Part shown: positions 34,040-44,379 of the stretch, in pieces
Layout: every line of letters starts with the position of its first letter
Position numbering within the stretch: position 1 is the stretch's first letter
Assembly: GCA_025766275.1 (NCBI GenBank)
Contig: JAFKAC010000033.1
Span: forward strand, 1 to 64,000
DNA: 64,000 bases
Direction of reading: 5' to 3'
From: Lactarius indigo
Lineage: Eukaryota > Basidiomycota > Agaricomycetes > Russulales > Russulaceae
Program-made: the position numbers and the translations under genes
The notes under the pieces: generated by a model
What the model was told of the DNA's origin: nothing
Database searches by the model: none
The model's input: only the letters and a program-made list of their open reading frames with translations

Positions 34040-34865
34040 TTAACTGTACAGTAGCCAGGTCCAATGAGAGCCCTCCTCTTCGTCGATGGATGATTGGGAG
34101 ACTTGCGCGAACTCGGGGGACTTGAAAATGAGATCTGTGCAATGAGTATTCGTTAACATTGTTCCGGGTCCAGAATTTGCGACGTACCGTCCTTGCGCTT
34201 CGACTCTGGTAAGGCGAGCCCGTTGTTGCTAATGATCCAGTCCTGGAGCTCCGAGGCTTGAAGAGTCCTGAGCAATGCAGCATCTGCGCGAGCATCCTAG
34301 AGGTTATGGGTGAACTGGAGTTCACGATCAAAGGCCGACTCACCTCGTCTAATGCCACTAAAGCTGGTAGAGTCGGTTCCCGTGTACCTCGGATATGTTG
34401 CTTGCAGTGACAACGTCTGTGATAGGGGCAGACCGTTTGGGAGACGGCGACAGTCGCGATAGTAAGGGGTGTAGGAATTGTTGGGATGCAAGGACGAATG
34501 GTTCTCTAGAAAATTTCGTGTTTAAAACCTGGAGAAGGTGTGAACACATACCAGCGCCGACCCAGCGATTCTCAAGACATTTTCAAAGTAGACGTCGTCC
34601 TTGGAGAGCCTGCATCCGCGCACATCGACCACGCTTCCTGGCACGTCTTGATGGTGGCTGCCACTAGTTTGAAGGCAGTGACAACACTGCCGATGTCCTG
34701 CCAGCTGGTTAGCGAGGACGACAAGCTGGCACCACCTGCCGTGAACTTAATGTCCCCAACTTTGACACGCGTCCTCATCGATGTCTGGTGAACCCGGGTC
34801 GGTGAATTGAGATCGCTCCGAGTCGAGGAGCGTCGACGGAGTCTTGGAGATCGGTGGGAGGCTTG
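34040..34865 (-). pseudogene. unrecognised gene family, paralogue 2 (inverted), 5' part broken
   Basis: On the minus strand the 5' part matches the core of paralogue 1: LLDSERSQFTDPGSPDIDED, then a deletion and frame change around a TAA, then LTSWQDIGSVVTAFKLVAAT and TIKTCQEAWSMCADAG. A frame with DDVYFENVLRIAGSAL ends at a donor GTATGT (about 34553). Then come REPTLPALVALDE, an intron near 34291-34336 (GTGAGT..CTCTAG), and DARADAALLRTLQASELQDW plus ISNNGLALPESKRKD. A second intron starts GTACGT and ends TTGCACAG. The last exon is LIFKSPEFAQVSQSSIDEEE..HWTWLLYS, with a stop at 34040. The 3' exons look intact, but the 5' exons carry a deletion. Paralogue 1 lacks these last exons. Confidence 0.55.
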
Positions 34866-35492
34866 CGCGAAAATAGATGTACAGTTAAGGGGTCGACAGA
34901 CTCGACACCGGAGCGCAACGTTGAGCCCGACATATCACCCGAGGTCAGTGCCAACGGTCGAGCGTCATCCAGAAGAGCCGATTGGACACTGAACGTTGAC
35001 CTCCTAGCATGCGTCGGGTGTCCATGTCCGCTCCAGGTTCGTCGTCTGACTGCCAAACGACTCTTGTCGGATTGTCTGCGACCTCCGGACCGCGGCGACA
35101 GACTCCGACTACTCTCCGACTTCTGAACAGGACATGTGACTTGATATCGAGAGTCTCGATGTTATTGAGTCACGATGTCACGACATCGGGTCTCGTGTCG
35201 GATATTTTCTCAGTGAAGCACTTGAATATATTTGAATAATATTGAAAATATTTTTCACAATATCTTTAAGATAGATTATCCATACTCATTGTCAATTACT
35301 TTGATGGGCACATGGGAATCATATGATTGGATTCATTGTGAATGTAATTAGTGTGTATCAAGTACTTTCATCCTAAACTCATTGCTGACTATATTATGAA
35401 TGTAATCATGATGTTTTGTGCACTTATTTTTGAAACACTTTTGGAATATGTTTTCTATTAAATTAGCATGAAAGCCACCTTAACATCTTAAA
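34866..35492. other. AT-rich spacer with short hairpins before the retroelement junction
   Basis: No gene is supported. Near 35130-35180 there are small inverted repeats (ATCGAGAGTCTCGAT, nearly palindromic, and CGATGT..ACATCG). From about 35200 to 35490 the sequence is strongly AT-rich, with repeated AATAT and TGAATGTAAT words. It then changes abruptly at about 35490 to retroelement pol sequence. It may be a remnant of another element or a filler at the truncation. Confidence 0.45.
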
Positions 35493-38450
35493 ATGCCCAC
35501 AGTGTTAGCACAACAAGAAGCTGCAAAAAAGCCCCAGAAAACCTTCGAAGAAATGGTTCTGAAGGAGTATAGAAGGCATCAAAAGGTATTTAGCGAGGAA
35601 GCCTCCCAACGCTTTCCCCCGTCACGAACATGGGACCATGCCATTGATCTAGTCCCAAATGCCCCGGAAACCATGGACTGCAAGGTGTACCCTCTTACAG
35701 TCCCGGAAACCGAAAAACTATCCGAGTTCATAATGGAGCATCTGGACAAAAGATACATACAACCGTCGAAGTCCCCTTACGCATCCCTGTTCTTCTTCAT
35801 CAAAAAGAAGGACGGTAAGTTACGCCCAGTACAAGATTACCGCCGGCTCAATGAACTCACGGTGAAAAATCACTACCCACTTCCCCTAATCCCGGAACTT
35901 ATCGATCGAATCCAGAAAGCGTGGCTTTACTCTAAGCTCGACATACGATGGGGATATAATAATGTTCAAATCAAGCCAGGCGACAAGTGGAAAGCGGCGT
36001 TCAAAACCAATCAGGGACTGTATGAGCCAAGGGTCATGTTCTTCTGCCTTACCAATTCCCCTAGCACCTTTCAAACCATGATGGACACCATATTCCGAGA
36101 ACTGGTGCTTACGGGAGAGGTCATTGTTTACATGGATGACATTCTTATCGCGATGGCAGACAATCACGTCCACCATAGACAGGTATTACACCGTGTCCTA
36201 GACCTCTGTGACGAACACGATCTGTACATCAAACCGGAAAAATGCGTGTTCAAGGTTTATGAAGTGGAATACCTGGGACTAATCATTGGACATGGCAAGC
36301 TACGAATGGACCCTGTAAAGGTACAAGGAGTGCGAGATTGGAAGGCGCCAAAGTCCCTAAAGGAAGTACGAGCCTTTTTGGGCTTCTGCAATTTCTACCG
36401 ACGGTTCATAAGAGGCTTCTCCACGATAGCAAGGCCACTCCACGACCTCATGAAGAAGGACACACCTTGGGAATGGACAAATGCCAGACAACAGGCCTTC
36501 GATACAATCAAAGAACGAATCAGTTCTGAACCATTACTCCTATTCCCGAATTTGGATCAACCCTTCGAAATAGAAGTGGATGCTTCTAGCTACGCTCTAG
36601 GAGCGGTATTAAACCAAAAGGGAGAAGACCAGAAAATGCACCCGGTTGTGTTCTACTCTGAATCACTAACGGAAGCAGAACGCAACTACAATATCTACGA
36701 CAGAGAGTTACTGGCCATTGTCAAGGCCCTGCGAACGTGGTGCACATATCTAATTGGTTCCCCTCATCTAATAACCATTCACACTGACCATGCCAACCTC
36801 CAATACTGGAAGGAACCAAGAAAAATCAGTAGACGCATGGCACGGGAATTCCAAGAACTCTCTGAATACAATTTCGTACTCAAACATATCCCCGGTACCA
36901 AGAATACCCAAGCAGACTCCCTGTTGAGACACCTGGACTACGATGATGGAACAATGGATAATGACCACGTTACGGTACTACCCGAAGAAGTGTTCCTGAA
37001 AGTCACCCAGACGTCCATGCACGACATGGACATATGGACCCAAATCACCCAGAACATGGAAGAATCGGCAGTACTCCCATGGGTAGAACCTCATAACCTA
37101 AAGAAGCATGACGGGCTATGGTGGAAGGGAGACGCCCTCGTTGTTGTGGGAAACAACGACCTTAAGTGGGGGGTAATCACCTTTTTCCACGACACTCCAA
37201 GCGCTGGACATCCAGGAATCGCCAATACTCTAGACCTAGTACGACGCGACTTCTGGTGGCCAAGTATGCGAAAAGATGTGGAAGCGTACGTCAAAGGGTG
37301 TGCCATCTGCCAAAGCAACAAGATTAACCCTCACTGACAAAAGCCACACTTGTTCCCCATCACCACAAACCCATCGGCCAAACCCTTCGAAGTGGTAGCA
37401 ATGGATTTCATAGTCAAACTCCCCATATCAGACGGATTTGACTCAATTCTCACCATCACCGATCACGACTGCTCAAAAGCATCAATATTCATCCCCTGCA
37501 ACGAAACCATCACATCGGAAGGAGTAGCCAAACTTTATCTCCAACATGTGTACCCTCATTATGGCCTACCCTGAAAGATCATATCCGATCGAGACCCCAG
37601 ATTTGCGTCTACCTTCATGAGACAATTGTGTCGCACTCTGGGAATACAACAAAACATATCATTGGCATATCATCCCCAAACCGATGGCCAGTCGGAACGC
37701 ACCAACCAATGGCTGGAGCAATACTTATGACACTGGTGCAATGTAAGGCAAGACAACTGGGCAGAAGTCCTACCGATGGCACAATTCGCACATAACTCCT
37801 GGGCAAATGCCACAACCAAACACTCCCCATTCTCACTCCTTATGGGATGGGAACCGCGAACCACCTGGAACCCCAAACCGTCGAGCTGTCCAGCCGTAGA
37901 TCAACGACTGGAAGAGCTGTTAGTACTCAGGCAACATGCCCAAGACAGCATTAAACACGCGCAACACCTCATGATGCAACGAGGCAAAACGGGGTTCACA
38001 CCTTATCAACAAGGAGACCAAGTATGGTTAGAAGGGACAAACCTCCATACCTTTTACCCCACAAGCAAATTGGCCCCAAAGAGATACGGACCATTCAAGA
38101 TAATGAAGGTCCTATCAGACGTTTCCTATGAACTCGAACTCCCCACTACATGGAAGATCCATCCGGTATTCCATGTGAACCTTCTCACACCATATAAGGA
38201 GACGGAGATGCACGGCGCAAACTTTACCCGACCTCCACCTGACCTTATCAATGGAGAAGAGGAGTATGAAGTGGAGTGCATCGAAGACGCCCGGGCACGA
38301 GGGCGAGGGCGTAAACTCCACTTCCTGGTTAAGTGGAAAGGATTCCCCACGAGTGACAATACGTGGGAGCCCACAACCAACCTAACACATGCTGAAGACG
38401 CGATTAGAGACTATTATCGACTATACCCATCCGCTGAAGGGGCTGGATGA
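35493..38450 (+). CDS. pol of element A: RT, RNase H, integrase, chromodomain
   Basis: The RT has [20 protein letters not shown], the core [10 protein letters not shown] and the catalytic [11 protein letters not shown]. RNase H follows with [28 protein letters not shown] and TDHANLQYW. The integrase HHCC finger is seen as [17 protein letters not shown]. The DDE residues lie in [19 protein letters not shown] and [19 protein letters not shown]. The C-terminal chromodomain is [20 protein letters not shown], with its stop at 38448-38450. Three in-frame TGA codons interrupt it (37335, 37572, 37728). Element B has CGA at the first and third positions. The 35493 start is an ATG at the truncation point, not a natural start. 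Confidence 0.9.
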
Positions 38451-39223
38451 AAGGTATAAAGAAAAGAAGGAACCCTTCGACCGAACTCCCCAGCAACACC
38501 ACGATGACAGACACTCCAGTATCCGACACCACCCTCGTCAACATCCTCAGCAACCCTCAACTCGAAGCTGCCCTCGAACGAGGAATTGTTACCATCGACA
38601 TCTCCGATATCCCGCGCCTGTCACCACCACCTGTCATTCCCCAGTCCCCTCGATCCACCATAACCATCGACCCTGTTCCCATCATACCCCGTTCCCCAGA
38701 GCGAGAGCCAGGGGAGCTTACTCCATCGACACCAGAGGAGGGACAATACTCACCAACACCTCCTCCTCACCGACAACCCACACCACCTGAACCACAAGTA
38801 TCGTCACCACCATCATCCCCATCTTCGACTCCCCCACCACCTCTAGAACCTTTCACTCCCGTTCGCGTCCACACTCCTATCGATTACAATCGACCCGACT
38901 CCCCCCCAGAAGATACTGATGACCCTGGCGCCCCTTTTTTCCCAAACACGCAAGGCACCCCGAAGTTTTACCCATTGCAAATCCCATTACCTGACGGTGG
39001 ATCTAACACAGCGAAGTACATTTACTATCGCAAGGGATTCACCGAGGTAGTGGGGACGATGGGTGCTAGGCAACCACACTATGGGGAAACGGTCTATCTC
39101 TCCTCGCTCAGGCCCAATGTCTCGGCACCGCCCTTCACAGCAGAGCAGCTCCAATTCTTTGACCCTCACGACATCCGCGCTTGCGCGTTGGATGAAACTC
39201 TTATCGAACTCAATTCCCCATGA
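38447..39223 (+). CDS. element A extra 3' ORF, part a (Pro-rich plus conserved module)
   Basis: ATG 38447-38449 overlaps the pol stop 38448-38450 as ATGA. The first 140 residues are Pro/Ser/Thr-rich ([18 protein letters not shown]). A conserved module follows: [66 protein letters not shown] and [20 protein letters not shown]. The stop is at 39221-39223. The same module is present in element B (59051-59425, minus), and a diverged relative is in element C. It is intact in A. The function is unknown. The position between pol and the LTR is where an env-like or accessory ORF would sit, but there is no signal peptide or membrane segment. Confidence 0.8.
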   Translation: MKGIKKRRNPSTELPSNTTMTDTPVSDTTLVNILSNPQLEAALERGIVTIDISDIPRLSPPPVIPQSPRSTITIDPVPIIPRSPEREPGELTPSTPEEGQYSPTPPPHRQPTPPEPQVSSPPSSPSSTPPPPLEPFTPVRVHTPIDYNRPDSPPEDTDDPGAPFFPNTQGTPKFYPLQIPLPDGGSNTAKYIYYRKGFTEVVGTMGARQPHYGETVYLSSLRPNVSAPPFTAEQLQFFDPHDIRACALDETLIELNSP

Positions 39224-39226
39224 CTC

Positions 39227-39976
39227 ATGGCCGAGGTCACCAGGCTGTGTACAGGGCTGCTCGCGCTTAAAGAAATCGACGAGAAGTGCGAGAAACTAGA
39301 AGAGGACGCACGCAAGTTGCGATCAGACCAGCTTACGGTGGATCTGATGTTGGCTAGTACCAAAAGACGGCTTCAGTATGCGGGAGCTCTCACCACCATT
39401 GGCAATGAGTACACGCATATGATGGCGCTCCCAGCCCCACTTCGACACTCCCGATATGCCATCCCCTTCTCCCCAAGACGAGGAGGACCACTAGAATTCC
39501 CTCGCCTCGCTGACAAACCCCACTGACGACAATGTTACCACTGCAATAGTCCTCACCACATTGTGCGTGACTGCCCCACAAGACCGCGACCAGCATGCTG
39601 ACATTGCCAGAGCCAAGAGCATCAATCTTACCGATGCATCTTTCGACGCGCGGGAATGGTTGCTGAAGTCATCACCACCTCCCAAGCGGATGAACACATC
39701 CGGCAGGCAATAACCACTGAGGCAACCACTTCCTTCACCGTTCCAGAGCCACCAACAGTTGCTGCAGAAACTCAAGGAAGATGGTGCAGACGATGTTTCC
39801 GCACCAACGCCGATCACGATGAAATTTGATGCCCCCAATACGAGATGTGCCGCAAGTGTGGACGCCGGGGACCCCTCTTCTTCCTCAAAACCCACTACTG
39901 TCGACTTGACGTCTCTCCATGGCCAGAGAATGACCTTGACACCGACATCTACGACCTTGTCGACCCAGAATGCTGA
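39227..39976 (+). CDS. element A extra 3' ORF, part b (coiled coil, zinc knuckle, Cys/His cluster)
   Basis: ATG 39227 lies three bases after the part-a stop. The first 60 residues form a likely coiled coil (LKEIDEKCEKLEEDARKL). After an Arg/Pro-rich linker comes a CCHC knuckle, CYHCNSPHHIVRDCP. A second Cys/His cluster follows (CRRCFRTNADHDEI, then CPQYEMCRKCG), and the natural end is probably the TGA at 39974-39976. Three internal TGA codons (39524, 39599, 39827) interrupt it. At 39827 element B has CGA. CCHC knuckles normally belong to gag, so a second nucleic-acid-binding unit downstream of pol is unusual. Binding to RNA or DNA is inferred from the motif only. Confidence 0.72.
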
Positions 39977-40010
39977 AGTCGAGGCGTCTTCAGACCAAGA
40001 CGGGGGGTAA

Positions 40011-40565
40011 TGTTACAATTTTCCTTTGGACTCGTCCTTTCACATGTCATTGTTCCTTCCCAATACCATACGAGCCCTGTATGATTACGCGGACTATACG
40101 ATTACTTGGTTCCTATCGCACGCCTTACTTATCGATGTTCCCTTCTGATAAAGTTTGACATGTGCTAGTTTCCGATCGACTTCCACCCATGCGCAGCCCT
40201 GCGTGATTCGCCTTTATCTATGCTTTGTTCCCTTTATGCGTATCCCTTTATTCCTTAACTGAGCAATGGCGCCATCTGTTTGTAGTTGCCACACAGTACG
40301 ATCTCTATTTAAACCTAGTCCTATCTAGCTTGTACGGTAGACTAGACTTCTTGTGTAATACTACACTTGAACGCCTTCGTGCCTTCATTGTCTTGTGAAT
40401 CCTTTGCCAGACCTTCGAGCCTTGGCCTTCCTCTACGATCCAAGTGACTACTGTCCTTGTGATCCTTGTGCATCATTTTGCTGAAGCCAAGCCTCGGAGC
40501 TTGCACTACCGCGATTTGACTGACTCAGTACAGGTCGTACACAATGCCCCTGTAGTGGCGTTACA
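40011..40565 (+). repeat. 3' LTR of element A (A-type LTR)
   Basis: It starts TGTTACAATTTTCC after the polypurine stretch and ends GTAGTGGCGTTACA, so the ends are TGTTA..TTACA. It has a TATTTAAACC promoter-like box near 40306 and conserved blocks such as GGCGCCATCTGTTTGTAG and TAGACTAGACTTCTTGTGTA. These blocks are shared with the LTRs at 49371, 52517 and 57607. Length 555 bp. Confidence 0.9.
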
Positions 40566-40567
40566 CC

Positions 40568-41941
40568 ATGTGTCCTTGCTGTCTACACTTGAAGCAGCGG
40601 CCTTCTTTCATGAGGGCTTTCTTTTCTTCTTTGGTAAGCTTCTTAAAGGGGGTGGAGGTGGTGGCATCTACATCCATCGCATTTGGGTCTTGCTTTGGTC
40701 GTCCTTGGTGGACGTTCTGGGTTGGTCCTGGGTTTCCATTTCACTGGTCTGGCTTTTAGCAGCTTCCAGCGTTGATGTTCTGCTCTGGCAGTGGTTTGCC
40801 ACTCGTCCATGGTGTTTGGAATAGTGGTTCGCATAAGGCAAGCACAATACAGTCCTGTGGGTAGTCCTCTTTTGAAGAATTCCACCGTTCCAGGGGCATC
40901 TCTTGACCATCCTGCTATTCCTGCAAGGTGTTCAAAGTTGAGGATGTAACTGTCCAATGCTCCACCCTGCATTGTCAGACTGATGAGCTTCTGATAGGCT
41001 CTTTCTTTGTTTAGAGTGTTGGTCCAGTCTCTGTCGAAGGTGTCAAGAAAACCATCCCAAAGGTCTTTGCTGTTTTTGGTGAGGGCTTTGGTGGGGTCTG
41101 CTAGTGCCGCTTCCATGTCATCTTCGGTTTGGTTGACCCATAGTTGTACACCAGGTCCTTTGAACATTGTAAGGGTGAATAGTACTTGTGCATAAGGTTC
41201 TTTGATAAGTTCATTCTTGCTATTTAACTTGATTTATCATAGTAGTTCTCTTTTGAACTGACCACTCTCTGTTCTATCTCTGGTGAACAGAGTAGGGGGT
41301 GCTCCTTTGAGTCCTCCTGAGCTCGTTGTTGGTGTTCCCCCTGTTCCGGTGCTTGAGCCGGTACCTGTGCCAGTGCCTGTGGCATTTATAGCTGACATGA
41401 TGAGTGTTGGCTGTGGTGTGATGGGGATCTGGGGTGGTTCAACTGGGGAAGGCAATCTGATTGGTGGTAGTGGGGCTGGGAATCCTTCTTCTGCTGGGGA
41501 TGGTTCTATCCAAATAGGGATAGTGGGGCTGGCTTGTGACAAAGCTTGTGTGGGTACTGTGATGTCTAAGTGGTGTTCTGAGGAGTGAGATAGTTCTGAG
41601 TGTGATTCCGCTTCGTCTGAGCTGGGTTCTTCTTCTGATGAGTCTTGTTGTAGTCCATATGTTCCCCTAGTGTTTCTTGGTGCTGAGGATGATTGTTGTG
41701 TGGGTGTTTCTGGGTTCTGTTCGTCTTCTTTGTTCCACCAGCCTAGTCCTTCAGCAAATCTTTGTGGTGTGATGTTTATGGCTCTGGTATGGTATGTGTT
41801 CTGAAAGTATCGGAGGATGTACCAGTTGTTGTTGATGAATTCTACTGGTCTGAGTTTGCCTTTGATGAGGCACTTGTAACAAGGTGGTCTGTTTGGTGTT
41901 GTGGCCCAGTGAGCTCCTCTTCCTAGTTTGATGAACAGCAC
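40568..41941 (-). pseudogene. gag of element D, truncated and frameshifted
   Basis: The N-terminal part has a Cys pair (NRPPCYKCLIKG), IINIT-like repeats and a Ser/Glu-rich stretch, then Thr/Gly repeats (GTGTGTGSSTG). Two adjacent stops (TGATAA near 41246) separate it from the gag core: EPYAQVLFTLTMFKGPGVQL, LWDGFLDTFDRDWTNTL and EFFKRGLPTGL. Near 40670 the frame shifts, and DPNAMDVDATTSTPFKKLTK leads to GRCFKCRQQGHM, the first half of a CCHC knuckle, cut off at 40566 by the LTR of element A. Gag would form the particle shell and bind RNA. This copy cannot make a full protein. Confidence 0.75.
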
Positions 41942-42544
41942 AAATAGAGAGCATACTCACAGTGGCAAAAGGTGACCGTGGTGAGATTTGCAGAGAGTGC
42001 TTGAAGCAGCAACAGGGAGTTGTCAGGCAAGTAATGCAAGAGTGTCTGGCACACAAGCAGTGAGAACTGATGTTAATATTACAGAGGAGGGAACATACCT
42101 GGCACACAAGCAGTGAGAACTGATGTGGACCAGGAGCGTACATGGTACACTACTTATACTGTTTACAGATGTGATGCTACTACAAGGATGTAACATAGTG
42201 TCACAGAGTACAAGGGACGTTGTTCTACATGTGGACAAAAGGAATGTACAGATGGAGAACAAGGAGCACAAAAACAATAGGAGTCCAGACTGTAATGATA
42301 TCATAATGACATCACAATAAAGATATAACTAAAGAAAGAACAAAGGCGTAGTACAATGACAAGTCCAGAGGAGTCCACATGATGTCATAGTACAGTGATG
42401 TCATAGGTGACGCAATGATAAGTAATAGATTGTACAGATCAAACAGTATCTAATCTACAAGTCCTGTATATCTAATCTAAAGCAGTCCATGCTGCAAGTC
42501 TGGTCCGTACGAGCCGCTAAGTGCGCAGGGGTCACTTATCAACA
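41929..42544 (-). repeat. 5' LTR of element D (D-type LTR)
   Basis: On the plus strand it runs from TGATGAACAGCA to CACTTATCAACA, 616 bp. It shares the blocks GTGTCTGGCACACA, ATGTGGACCAGGAG, GATGTCATAGTACA and GAGCCGCTAAGTGCGCA with the solo copy at 52900-53518. A 21-nt phrase with AAGCAGTGAGAACTGATGT occurs twice inside it. Confidence 0.85.
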
Positions 42545-42854
42545 TAGTTGACTGCTTTTAACGTGGTGTGGGAGGTTGTCTTGTGTTCTGGTTGTGACTG
42601 GGGTCCAATCGTTGTCTGATTCAAAGGTGACACTGATGCTAGCCACGATTGTGGTCTGTCTTGGGTGCTGATTTGTGTAAGGGGATGGCTGAAGCGGCCT
42701 CTTGTGTCAGGGAGGATCCGTCGCCCGGCTATGCCATCGTTTCTGGGCTCTGTGGAGTGTCTGGTTGTTGGCTGATGCGTCCTCTTGGATCGTCGCCCAC
42801 TCTGCTGTGTGGCAGTAGTGTCTTGGGTGTGTTGGGAGTTGTAGACTTGGCTTA

Positions 42855-43340
42855 TGTTACGCCCTAGCAGGGGCATGGGTTTTAGAGGTTTGAAATCACA
42901 CAAGTATCAAGAGAAGACCTCTGTTGTCTTATTGCTATGAAATACAAGTGGTGAAAGTGTGGCACAAGGTGCAACACTACTCTGTAATGTAGGACTCCTC
43001 GTCCGAAGTGTCTGACACTTCTCTACACTTGATCTTGCTAGTGCACAGAGTATAACTGGTGTGACGCGTTGATATAGTTCAACTGCAAAGACTTTGAAGT
43101 GTCTGGGTTAGGGACTGAGGTAGGGGATGCACAAGAAGAGGGAGATAAGGCGAGGTCACACCAAAGTACAGAGGCAAGGTTGCTAGATTGCAAACAAAGC
43201 CAAGTCTGGCTTCCTACAGTCTACAGTACAGGTTTATATAGGGCGAGGCTCCAAACAACATGAACACAGGCCCACACAAAAGCAAAGAAACTAGATGGAG
43301 TAAAGAGACATTCGGATCAAGGCAAGTAACGCCACTAACA
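42855..43340 (-). repeat. candidate solo LTR of another family
   Basis: The stretch begins TGTTACGCCCTAGC and ends AACGCCACTAACA on the plus strand, so its ends are TGTTA..TAACA. On the minus strand it has a TATATAAA box near 43230. The length is about 486 bp. No 5-bp target duplication is visible (GCTTA left, GTAGT right) and no second copy is in the window, so the call rests on the ends and the TATA box. Confidence 0.35.
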
Positions 43341-43809
43341 GTAGTAGCTCCTTTGGGTAACAAGGTATGGGACAGAAGGAGAAAGAACAAGATGAGAACA
43401 CACTGTAACTGAGGTCTGAAGTGTCGGATCATAACATGAAGGAAGACTTGGAGCTGCAACTGCAGGAGGGCATCAAGGACCAAAGCAGTTGAAGCATGTA
43501 CTCACCAGCACCCCAGCTGGTCCCAACAAGTGTAAACTAGTAATTAACATTGAAAAACCAGGTGAGAATCTTGACCATGAATCTAAAATACATCATACTG
43601 ATGTCAAAAACAGACAAAGACTTTCTCCACTCTTTGGAAGGTTGCAACTCCCTTTTGCAGTGAAGTTTATTCCAAGTACTTGAAGACAGTCTGGACCATG
43701 CAACTCAGAGCTCAAGCAACTTCAGGCTGAAGTTATTGAAGGACAATTTTGCAAAAATGATGGGCAACAATTTGTTGCTCACCAATGAAGAATTCCTTCA
43801 AACCTTTCC
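43341..43809. other. no supported gene
   Basis: AT-richer sequence separates the candidate solo LTR from the LTR of element C. Short frames exist (for example 43489-43683), but no domain or splice structure can be supported. Confidence 0.4.
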
Positions 43810-44349
43810 TGTAACATCATCACGACGTTAGCTCTACTTGAGCGCTGAGAGGCGGTAACAACTTAGCAAATAGTCACGACGACTCAAAGGTCTGTGCTCT
43901 TGTCTTAGTGAATGCATGGAGGCACACCGACAAGCTTTATAGACTTGCTGACTTCTGGCTGCGAGATAGATAGAAAGGAAATAGAGAGACAAGGAAGACA
44001 AGATGTGCAAAGCAAGTGACAATTCAAGAAGACCAAGATGGCGTATCTTGGTCTTCCCCAACTATCTTAAATACAAATTAAGCAGGCTTATAAGCGCTGC
44101 TATGAGTCATGGTAAGTAGTGTCCAATGTATTGCAGAAACATCACAAACCCTAATACTACTAGTATCTGTACTAGTATTGAGTCACATCAGTCAGCAATG
44201 ACCCCCAATCTCCTATTGCGCTACATCGTAAAGGCCTAAGGCCGTGAGTCTGTGACTAATCTACCTTACTGCTGTAGTCACCACCGGTACAGTAAGGGTC
44301 TGAGTTGAAACACATTACCGAGGTCAAGTCCACAGGTTGAAACGTGACA
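43810..44349 (-). repeat. 3' LTR of element C (C-type LTR)
   Basis: On the minus strand it starts TGTCACGTTTCAACC directly after the polypurine tract and ends GACGTCGTGATGATGTTACA, 540 bp. The ends TGTCAC..GTTACA form a short inverted repeat. The left outer flank is TTTCC. No second copy exists in the window. Confidence 0.75.
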
Positions 44350-44379
44350 TCACCCCCCCTTCAGTGTGAGACTCCCGAC

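Larger units (their letters stand above)
35493..40565 (+). mobile_element. element A: Ty3/gypsy chromovirus, 5'-truncated
   Basis: From left to right: the reverse transcriptase side of pol, integrase, chromodomain, an extra 3' ORF, a polypurine stretch (ACGGGGGGTAA) and a 3' LTR (40011-40565). Comparison with element B shows that homology starts at [11 protein letters not shown], so 5' LTR, gag and protease are missing. The right edge falls inside the gag gene of element D, so A inserted there or a rearrangement joined them. A copy lacking its 5' LTR cannot move on its own. Confidence 0.88.
40566..42544 (-). mobile_element. element D: Ty3/gypsy retroelement, only 5' LTR and gag remain
   Basis: On the minus strand it reads LTR (42544 to 41929), gag (from 41941 leftwards), and then an abrupt end inside the gag zinc knuckle, where the LTR of element A begins. 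The pol part is absent on the other side of element A. The right flank begins TAGTT. Its LTR has a solo relative at 52900-53518. Confidence 0.82.

Noticed and set aside
38447..39976. The 3' ORF of element A considered as an env gene
   Set aside because: It has no signal peptide, no membrane segment and no glycoprotein-like Cys pattern; it has a coiled coil and zinc knuckle instead.
41283..41588. Plus-strand frame with VPVLEPVPVPVPV repeats in element D
   Set aside because: It is the antisense of the Thr/Gly repeat in D gag, which has matching gag context.
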